NCBI GenBank assembly: GCA_000727475.1
Contig: KL647326.1
Location: 651,019-715,018 of the forward strand
Reading direction: 5' to 3'
Origin: Sarcocystis neurona
Taxonomy: Eukaryota; Apicomplexa; Conoidasida; Eucoccidiorida; Sarcocystidae
Length of the DNA: 64,000 nucleotides
The first letter of the stretch is position 1. Every line of letters starts with the position of its first letter. The notes beneath the pieces were generated by a model that worked only from the letters and a program-made list of their open reading frames with translations, made no database searches and had not been told where the DNA came from. Both the position numbers and the translations under genes were made by a program. Positions 56,200-64,000 of this stretch are shown here, in pieces.

Positions 56200-57640
56200 T
56201 CTGTGCTACGCTCGCTTGAGGTGAACTGGCGACTCGCTCGCGGTTCCAAAGCCTCTTCAGTATCTACTGCTCTACAGGTTTTGTAAGCAAAGAGGAGAGT
56301 TCAGCTGTGCCATTGCAGCAGCCAATGCCGTGTTGTAACCTTACTCAGCTTCTCAGGACGGCGGGGTTGTGTACATTAGTGAGTTCAAACGTCTCCTATA
56401 CATGGTGAAGGTAGCCCGTGGGGTTGGGACATGTTCCAAAAGCACAACTCACCAATAGTTACCACTAGCACAGGGGGTGCTGAAAGACCAGGGCCAGTTT
56501 GGGCGTCTGAGAATTTTGGCAGACTGCTGTCTGAAGTTCGCTTGTTTGCAATCGTCTCGTTCGTGGACTAGTCGGCAAATCGGCACTTGACAGACTTGAT
56601 GGAATGGCGTAAGGCGGATCTATGAATTCGTGTGACACCTGTGCTCTATGCTGGGACACGCACACATGTTTGGCACTACATTTGACAGCTGACTTCCCAC
56701 AAGCGTGGTGAGTATTAACATCGATACGAGCACACACTTGCGGGTGGGTTTCCTCTCGTAAAAACTTTGCAGGTCTCCGGTAAAACGTGCGTGCGTACGG
56801 AGAAAATCGAGATGTAAGCGCTCCTATTTTGTGGGACAGTGTCCAACTTGAGGCATTTATGGAGGACGAGTAATGGCGGCGGGGCTGGCACCTGCCTGCT
56901 CAGGGTATAAGCGGTGGGTTGTCCGGGGGCATCGCAGCAAAAGCTGGCGATGTATCAAGGTAGAGTGTGAGATCGTTTCGGCAGAGACACTCATGTCCTT
57001 AGTAACAGGGCCCGCATCTCGTAGCCAAACTTTATGCATCTTCTGCGTAAGAGTTGCAACGAAAGCTTGGTGGAAACATGCCCTCACAACCAGTCTCCTC
57101 CACAGCGCAAGTGCAGGGTGGGCCGGACACTATCAATGAAGGCGCACGTGGAGGAAAAACACATACACACAGGACATGCCTTTGCGCTGAGGTGTGAAAA
57201 TCTAATAAATAAGCAGTTGTGATCTCGGGTAGCTGAGGTAATTTGATTGCTTGTACGTTGTGGTGAGGGACGGCGTCCTGGCCCCATCTCGTAACATCGT
57301 GTGCAGGAGGTCTGGTCGGCCGCTGTTGATGGACTACCGAATCCCTTTTCTTTAGCGCCTAGCTTAAAAAGACATCAAAATGTCGCCGCGGGACAGTTCA
57401 CTGCATGCGCCGGACATTGTTCCGTCTGGATAAGCATATTCGTCTGCGGCGGAAAGGCAAAAATAAGAGGCCTGTGTGGCAGCGCTGAAACCCACTGCAG
57501 CACCGCTTTGTATTCCGGGGACGGCGCGTTAAAGTCGCTCCACGAGAGCAGCCCTTGTGCGGGCAGATGGAGGCGAAAGGGACGGAAGTTTTTCTTTCCG
57601 TAAGTCTGTACGACTGGCGCGGTAAGCAAAAACGTGTGTC
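56200..57640. other. region with possible small + strand exons
   Basis: Two pieces look protein-like on +. RKCRVGRTLSMKAHVEEKHI... runs to TGA near 57,222 after ctcctccacag. A basic stretch near 57,370-57,480 (CMRRTLFRLDKHIRLRRKGK, then NKRP) follows ttctttagcgcctag. Phases of neighbouring candidates did not agree, so no gene is modelled. Confidence 0.35.
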
Positions 57641-57649
57641 ACGCTACAG

Positions 57650-57823
57650 GGGCTAATAATTTGCTTAAAGATAATCGCGGTGCGAAGGAGACGTTGTCGA
57701 ATGTGGTTGGCTGGGACAACGGCTTCACTTCAGTGACCGACGGAGGAATCACACATAGTGATCACAGAACTGAAAACCTGCTCGGAAACAAACACCTGAG
57801 TAACTACCGGAGTGTTCAGAAAC
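57650..57823 (+). CDS. hypothetical gene 57.65-59.78 kb: candidate exon
   Basis: After gtgtgtcacgctacag, a two-base start, ending AAAC|gtacag in phase 1. It encodes NNLLKDNRGAKETLSNVVGW and TENLLGNKHLSNYRSVQK. Confidence 0.3.
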
Positions 57824-59784
57824 GTACAGTCCTCCGAATGGCATTATCACGCGGGAACTAACTGAACGCGTATCGTGACCCGCTGAGATCTGTATCCTCT
57901 GGGTTGCTTAGACCGCAGACGTTGCTTTCACAGTGACGATGTTTGCCTTCGGACAACCGTCCCGGGGAAGACGAACGACAGCGACGCGTGGCAACTTTGC
58001 ATTTTAGCAACGCATCATTCCTGCAAGGATAGAAGATAACTTATGAACATTTGGATGCGACATTGTCTAGATGAAGCTGATGCGTGCGCTTGCAGTGTAC
58101 ACGAAGTTGCAGAACAAATCAGAGCTCTGACGGCCGCCACTCCGAGTCCGTCTCGGCCGGCGAGCACTGTTTTGAACTGCAGTCAAGTCGTCCATTATTC
58201 CGAGTGCAGCTGAGTCAAAGGCGATGCAGACCGAAGAAGGCGGCAGCGCCGTCTGTGAAAACTCTGGCATATTCCAGCACTCGTTGGAGGCCAAACGGCT
58301 CAAAATGTGAACACAGCCCTGGAGCTCTGAGTCAGCCGTCGGGAAGTATGCTCCTCGCAAGAAAATTGATGCTGTCCCCATGCAATTGCTTGAGCAGGTG
58401 AGAGTCGTTTTTCCTAATTTCGGTGCTTCGCCCTTGTAACAGTGAGCTCTCTTTCTTGACGGACAACGACGTAGCCAATGGACCAAACGTGTACACCGAC
58501 GCTTCTTGTGGTCTCAACATGGGCTGATTCAGGAAGACTCACGCATTCGACGTGCAGGACCACGGTTTAAAGTCTTTGGTGAGAATGCCCTATTGGACGT
58601 GTTGTGATGTACACAGGTGCACGAGCGTTGTTCGGAACACAGCTCCTGTTCTGCTGCGACGTCCGTAAGATTCTCAAGTTTGCCATGTGGCGTTAAGTCT
58701 GTCGCGTGGTAGCTGTCGCAAAGGAGGGCAGGGCTGGCGCGTGCCCCGTGTTATTGCTTTGCCTTGCTCTGCAGAAACAGGTAACAGCCGAGGAAAACTC
58801 TTCAGACCTGCCCTGCTGTGCGGCGGAGCTCCGCGTTGCTGCACAAGGTGGCGGACGAGAGCTGTTGGACCGTGCCTTGGTGAGAACGGCTCCGGCAAGT
58901 GACGAGTACGTGAATACGACATGTATTTGCAGAGAACGTCCTCTGTGGTTAAACAAAGTATGATAGTGTCGGACTACGCTTATGCTCGGAACATCGACGC
59001 CTTCTTGTGAGAGGGCTAAAGGCTATACTGGAGCGCCTTGTGGAGTGCTTACGTTGTTGAACGTAAGGCAGGCACAAATCGTACAGTCCCTGATATGCCA
59101 GTGCAGGCGGGGGAAAGCAGCAGCTTGCTCCGATTCTCGCGAATTGTTACAGCAACTACATACTTCCAGAGCGCCGTAAGTGTCTCAATGGACTCCAGTG
59201 GTGAGAGGCGCCTCCCCTGGTGATTCTCGAAGTAGAGTGGCGGTTTCACTGCTGGAAATGCGCGCGCACACCGTACGCAGTGGCACTTCATACAGCGAAA
59301 CATGTTCGAATGGGAGAGGAGGCAGCCGCGAGGAATGGTGTTGATGATATCTTAGTGCGTCCAGGTACACGACACAGAGAACTTGACCGATGCAATGGCA
59401 CTAAGTGACAGAAATCCGTTGTGAACGTACCGAAGAAGTCAACCCGTACAGACACTCAAGAGTCATGTGCTGTGCTGCAACGGGCAGACAGAGTCTACTT
59501 TGAGGATATGACGCTCTCTAAGGTACTGCACCTTGTAACGTCCGTGACACTCGCTTATGGTGGAGCACGGATAGTCGCTTGCTGATCCGGCAGACACCAA
59601 GGTTTGCGACATTGTGGCCTTCTACAAGCGTGCCTGCTGGTTTGCCTGTATGACACCTTTAAATGTGCCACTCACACAGGACACTGTGCACGTGAAGCCC
59701 GCCTGGAAGCGGCGAAAAACTCCTGAGACACGGAAGTGGAGGGATGAGCAAAAAGAAAGCGAGACACACAATCTGTCCGCTTGA
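57650..59784 (+). CDS. hypothetical protein, multi-exon gene model (gene span)
   Basis: A chain of + strand segments with mostly consensus borders: 57,650-57,823; 58,071-58,186; 58,317-58,397; 58,775-58,879; 58,933-59,006; 59,068-59,175; then 59,281-59,364; 59,488-59,522; 59,680-59,784 (stop). Phases agree within the first six and within the last three. Between 59,175 (phase 2) and 59,281 they do not, so an exon or border there is wrong. Readings are hydrophilic and varied, ending in a basic tail. No family was recognised and the 5' end is not found. Very short introns (53 and 61 bases) are a weakness. Confidence 0.35.
58071..58186 (+). CDS. hypothetical gene 57.65-59.78 kb: candidate exon
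   Basis: After gatgcgacattgtctag. It encodes EADACACSVHEVAEQIRALT and AATPSPSRPASTVLNCSQ. The donor gtcgtc is weak, and the - strand is also open here (58,067-58,486), so the strand is uncertain. Confidence 0.25.
58317..58397 (+). CDS. hypothetical gene 57.65-59.78 kb: candidate exon
   Basis: Phase 0 at both ends. An in-frame TGA sits just before the acceptor, and the donor GAGCAG|gtgaga is strong. It encodes PWSSESAVGKYAPRKKIDAV and PMQLLEQ. Confidence 0.35.
58775..58879 (+). CDS. hypothetical gene 57.65-59.78 kb: well-bordered exon
   Basis: 35 codons in phase 0 between ttgctttgccttgctctgcag and TTG|gtgaga. It encodes KQVTAEENSSDLPCCAAELR and VAAQGGGRELLDRAL. These are the best borders in this gene model. 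Confidence 0.45.
58933..59006 (+). CDS. hypothetical gene 57.65-59.78 kb: exon
   Basis: After acatgtatttgcag, ending TTCTT|gtgaga in phase 2. It encodes TSSVVKQSMIVSDYAYARNI and DAF. If the donor is not used, the frame stops four bases later. Confidence 0.4.
59068..59175 (+). CDS. hypothetical gene 57.65-59.78 kb: exon
   Basis: A one-base start as required, ending GCGCC|gtaagt, a consensus donor. It encodes QAQIVQSLICQCRRGKAAAC and SDSRELLQQLHTSRA. A second frame over the same bases is also open. Confidence 0.4.
59281..59364 (+). CDS. hypothetical gene 57.65-59.78 kb: candidate exon (5' border uncertain)
   Basis: Ends CCAG|gtacac in phase 1. It encodes ALHTAKHVRMGEEAAARNGV and DDILVRP. The acceptor chosen (caccgtacgcag) gives a phase that does not match the previous exon. 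Confidence 0.3.
59488..59522 (+). CDS. hypothetical gene 57.65-59.78 kb: micro-exon candidate
   Basis: 35 bases after gctgcaacgggcag and before AAG|gtactg. It encodes RVYFEDMTLSK. The phase fits both neighbours, but an exon this short could be a chance match. Confidence 0.25.
59680..59784 (+). CDS. hypothetical gene 57.65-59.78 kb: last exon candidate
   Basis: After gtgccactcacacag in phase 0, ending at TGA. It encodes a basic tail DTVHVKPAWKRRKTPETRKW followed by RDEQKESETHNLSA. Confidence 0.35.
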   Translation, partial: DTVHVKPAWKRRKTPETRKWRDEQKESETHNLSA

Positions 59785-59789
59785 CCGTG

Positions 59790-62700
59790 GAGCTGACATG
59801 CGCGTGTTAGCGTTGCAGCGAAAAGTACAGTATACACAATTTCACAGTGCTACGAAGAGGTGCAGGATAAGCTGCAGGGGACCCCCTGCTGCAGAATCGG
59901 CCTGAGTTCTTTGCAGCGGAGGGAACAGAAACTGCACTGCGCAGAAGGACGTGTTTGTAGAAGTAACACACCCGTTTAGCAGAGCCGGCTTTCTTTTAAA
60001 CGACTTGGGGCTCCACTGGTCCTTTGTCTCTAATGGGAATCAGAAGACGCGACGATGCTACGCAGATCTGTGCCTGTGTTTAATGTCAAAGAACTGCTCC
60101 GTGAGGACTGTCACGTAGAGGACCTTCGGCTACTGGTTGAGGGTCGGCAGAATAAAATGGAGTGTGTCTCTCAGTGCACTCTGAATTCTAAAGATCCGTG
60201 GTCTGCGAGCCTCTGAAAGACAGTGATTCAAATTGGGGTCTCATACTTCTAGCCTAAACGCGTGTGTTGTGAAATGGATAGAGTCAGCTGTGTGCTGCAG
60301 GAGCCTGCTACGTTGTCGAAGATCCGCACGTCCAACAGAAACACACACACACGCACACACACACGGAAGTGGACAAGCACTGGTAGTGAACACGATGACA
60401 CTGTGCATCTGCTAAGCGCCAGATTGTGCTTCACTCGTGGGTACACTATGCGGTGTTCGATGAAGAGAAATAACTGGGGAACACATGCAAGTTGACTAGG
60501 GCCGTTGCAGGGCAGGATCTCGTAGAGGACCTAGAGAGATTGCTGTCATGCGTGTTTGAAGGGCAACGCATTACACTGGCAGAATAAGTGATGAGCTGTT
60601 CTAAAAAAGAGGAGATGTCATGTCGAATTTTTGTGAATCTATGGTCGGATATGGGCTGACGCACGCACGGTGGAGAGGACAGAGACGCTAGTCCAGACAC
60701 GTCGCGACGGTGTGGCGCTTCGCTGAGAGAACCGTGGTTTGAAGTAATGATCGAGCTGGGGTGACGTTGGCCCGTATTAGTACAACTGGATGCTGCATAT
60801 TTTTACAACCAACATGTAGGCCGGAGTGCCGGGTGCGGCCATGTTACCAAAAATTTGTTGCAACAAGAGCCCGGTGCCAATGAAAGAGTAAACTGACCGT
60901 TTAGGATGCGTCTGCGGCTGCCGTGTCGTATTGAACTCGGCCGTCGAACGATTACACAGACCCTCGCAGTCAGCGGAACACTTGCTCGCAAATCGAACGA
61001 TGGCATCGTACTGGTATTGAGCGACAGTTCACCTTTTGTCGCGGACCTGAGACGTTAGCGGCTGCTCACGTGTACAATGGCGAGGTATACAGGTATTTAT
61101 AGCATCGAAGCTCGTGAGAGCTGTAGGTGTCAGGCTTGATCGAACACTTTGTTCCAAATCCACGCTCATTTGACTGGAAGCGAAGCTTGGAGACTGGTGA
61201 CAAGAACTTGAGTTGGGGGTTGTGAGTGGGCCGTAGACACTGTGAGAGACCAAGCAAACCAGTCCTTTCCAGAGACGCGCTATGTGCGTCCGAAATCGAA
61301 GCGTATGACTCTACCCTAAAATGAGGTCCAGGAATTCTTACGCATAGTCTCAGCACAGCAACGAGCGCAGTGCTCCTTCGATCGCTTCTTTTCTATGTAT
61401 AGCGTAGGTGACACCCCCTTCTGCGTGAGAGATGAACCGTGAGTTCAAATTATTGTGTGCGGTAGGTACGGGTCACCCAATAGTACAGAAAGCGCGATAA
61501 AACTTGGGAGCATGAGTGGTGAGGTTTCTCGAAGCACGTGTGTGTTCTTGCAAGGTTTAGCCAGGAACGAGGAAAAACGTCTAAACTTGCGTACAAAATT
61601 GTCTTTAGTAGTGTGGCAGAAACCGGACGTGCTCAGAGAGTATTCGTTGCGGGGCCGCGCGCCTAAAGGTTGGGATTTTCGTAGACCGGATAAGTATCAC
61701 CAGTGTCCCAGCAGGACTGTGTACATCTTTTCCCTCCTCAGCATCTCCGAAGTTAGTAGACGCGCTACGAGGCAGTATGTGTAGCAGCTGAATGATACGG
61801 AAAGTCCGCGCTTCAGAGGACAGGGGGCCCTGTTGTCGATTTCCACCTCGATACTCAACGAAATGAGGACTACAGAGAAAGCCCCCCTGGGTAGTGCGTT
61901 CCACGTATGAATAGACGACTGGCGTCTACGAAGTCCGCAAAGGCATCAAACATAGCTGCGGAAGGGCGTGCGACCCTTTTCTGCTTTTGGCTGTTACGTG
62001 AAAGACTGCTGGTGAGAATCTCGTGTACACTCGAAGGCTGTATCTCTTCAACACTTGCTATGGATATCTGGTCCAATTTCGCCCCAGCTTAGTCAGCGGT
62101 GACAAAGGTCTCACAGTGGCGTAAGGCCACCTCGGTGCGGCAGTCCCGAGTTGACCACGAGGAGGTACTGCCAACATCCGGCAGCGTAGACGCACGTGCA
62201 CGTGTGTATGCCTGGGCATGCATTTTTACAACTGCGAGTGTACGAATAAGTTTTCCGCTTTGTGGGAACGTGTGTGTGAAGTGCACTCGGCTGAAACTTT
62301 AGTCTGACCCAAAGGAAGAACTGTAGTGCATGTTTATTCGTATAAAGTGTGGACTCGTGCGTACAGACGTAGAACTGTGCGAATGCGTGTAAATATTTGT
62401 GTTCCAGCTTCGGCTGCGTCTGAGTGAGGCCGGAAGAACCACCTGCTCGACATCGAGGGAAACGTGTCATTCAACAAGATACCCTCTGCTGCTGCAGCGA
62501 CATCGGTCTGTGCACTCCTATACAGCAACTATGACAATTTTCAGCGTGCTTCACTCTCTACACTTGTGAAGCTGACGGAGCATTGATTCCAGCAGTCACC
62601 GTTGTCGCCCACACAGGGACAATGGCTTTGTCTGCATGGACGAACAAGAAAGAGCGTGAGGCTGCACAGACACTATGAGACGTTGTGCCAGCTGCTGAAG

Positions 62701-63400
62701 GTTCAAGCTAGCGATCTTCGCTGTGGTGCCATGTTAAGTAGTTTCGTTGTCGAATCCCGCCCGTAATTGTATTGCCCCTGTTCTCGACAATGGAAATTGT
62801 TGTGCTAGGACGCATGGTGCGTGTCACGGCTCCGCTTAACCTCAGGTGGACAACTACTTTGGTAGGTGAACAGCACGATGCGAGGCTGCCAGGCATTTTC
62901 GGCATTCTTGGGTAAACCGCACGCCATCATACTTTTGGTGCCTAGTTTCGTGTTGGGCTCACCGACTTCGCGTTGAGTTTACGGCATGAAAAGGGAGTCC
63001 GCTCGCAATCCATGCAAGAGTCGGGGATGAGCAGTAGAGGGGAAAAGCAGGCTCAGAATTGCCTGACAGTGGTTTGTGCTTCGTTTAAGCCACCAACATA
63101 GTTACACAATTGAAGTCCTGCAGGAATACTGAAAGCATACCCGCTTCGTGACTTCCTTTGTACTGCTGTAGTGAGCACTGGTCATCATAGAACGCAGTGG
63201 CCTTCATATAACGCCGCGTCCAGCAGTAGAGACACACTATGTGGTTCTGCCTACTGCGTCAAAATTCAGAAATAGTCGCCCTTCAATTCCGAATACGCCC
63301 TACCGTCCATTTCATCTATATGAAGTAGAATGCTTGAAATGATCATTAACGCAAACCAACGAGATCACCCTCACACCTGTTTCGTCTGAGCGTTAGGAAT
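59790..63400. other. repeat-poor region without a recognised gene
   Basis: Short ORFs only. The most protein-like pieces are a - strand frame at 62,089-61,930 (SIASVEEIQPSSVHEILTSS, then MFDAFADF), a + frame at 61,455-61,784 (LARNEEKRLNLRTKLSLVVW) and a - frame at 62,905-62,708. No splice chain was established. A (CA)n run lies near 60,343-60,365. Confidence 0.4.
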
Positions 63401-63407
63401 TGACGGG

Positions 63408-63889
63408 TCACGCCGCCATAGATATTTGCCTGCTAGTGTGTGGTGCGAGGACTGAAGCGGATTCGTCTTCTGACTCTGAAATCGCTGAGTCCGATGCAAG
63501 CTCTTTTATTCGACAAAACAAAAGGGAAGGCTCACGAAATGTGTACCGTGGGGTCGGTGCGAATTTTTGAGAGGCCTCCGGAAGCATGAAGAACATTAAT
63601 GTCAACAGCGCCAACTGTTGGTGTTGTCACTACGGGAGCAAAGAAGCCGCGCGCAAAGGACTACGTGCCCACCCGTGGTGTCCGGTAAGCCAACAAGATG
63701 GTGAATGATGTTCTGAGAGCACACAGCACGCTCGGCGTACCTGCTGGACGGCAAAAGTACAATGCGCACGAAATGCGCGCACAGACGAGGGAGGACTGGC
63801 AGGCAAGGGGGCGTATGTAGGCAATCACAAGAGAAATTTACAATGGAGGCATCCACAGACTCCAACTGCTCTTGAATGAAGTAAGCCAT
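63408..63889 (-). CDS. possible tiny three-exon gene (about 60 aa)
   Basis: Three phase-consistent segments: 63,889-63,842 (ATG start, MAYFIQEQLESVDASI, then gtaaat), 63,712-63,673 (NIIHHLVGLPDTT, one-base overhang, gtgggc) and 63,502-63,408 (two-base start, SDSAISESEDESASVLAPHT and RQISMAA, stop). The last part is an acidic Ser-rich tail. The first donor and last acceptor are weak, and exons this small can match by chance. The gene could instead continue with other exons. Confidence 0.25.
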
Positions 63890-64000
63890 GTACCGTCCGC
63901 ATGGAAGCTCTTGCTTAGAATGTGTTTCCTGTCGAGTTCTGTCGACGTCAAAGTTGTTTTATGAAGCGCTGGCGTTCTGGACTCTCGACTCCTTGAGTTG

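Noticed and set aside
57370..57480. Basic + strand peptide resembling a ribosomal protein
   Set aside because: It is only about 40 codons, with a non-consensus donor and no motif that fixes a ribosomal family.

Overview
The window looks like nuclear DNA of a coccidian apicomplexan, most likely Eimeria or a close relative. The basis is dense CAG/CTG (GCA, AGC) trinucleotide tracts that read as poly-Gln, poly-Ala, poly-Ser or poly-Leu, very long (TA)n/TATG microsatellites, intron-rich genes with GT..AG borders, and a pair of small LEA-like proteins of the kind known from coccidian oocysts. No bacterial-style operons, tRNAs, rRNAs, telomere repeats or CRISPR arrays were seen. The genus is inferred from composition only.

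The window has two very different halves. Bases 1 to about 36,900 are repeat-rich. Two large split genes lie here. On the + strand, roughly 5.6-13.7 kb, the pieces read as a mitochondrial-carrier-like protein closest in layout to MTCH-type outer-membrane carrier homologues. On the - strand, 35,704 down to 17,598, eleven exons (ten placed by me, at least one unresolved) form a NUP93/Nic96-like scaffold nucleoporin interrupted by homopolymer insertions. Its introns hold nearly all the microsatellites and minisatellites. CAG-rich blocks at 2.5-5.0 kb, 6.0-7.9 kb and 10.5-11.6 kb are open in several frames on both strands, so their coding strand cannot be settled by reading.

From about 37 kb to the end, CAG and TA repeats almost vanish, base composition becomes balanced, and long ORFs disappear. 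Two intact single-exon LEA-like genes lie here in convergent orientation (45,861-46,172 + and 49,748-50,140 -). Phase-consistent chains of short exons suggest a seven-exon - strand gene (43,627-40,968), a multi-exon + strand gene (about 57.65-59.78 kb) and perhaps a tiny three-exon gene (63,889-63,408 -). None of these three could be named. A ~370 bp tandem duplication and a 44 bp tandem array lie at 55.0-56.2 kb. This switch resembles the alternating repeat-rich and repeat-poor segments described for Eimeria chromosomes.

Exon borders were found by eye from splice consensus, reading phase and protein-like composition. Chance matches are possible, above all for exons under 100 bases. No transcript or homology search was available, and confidences reflect this.
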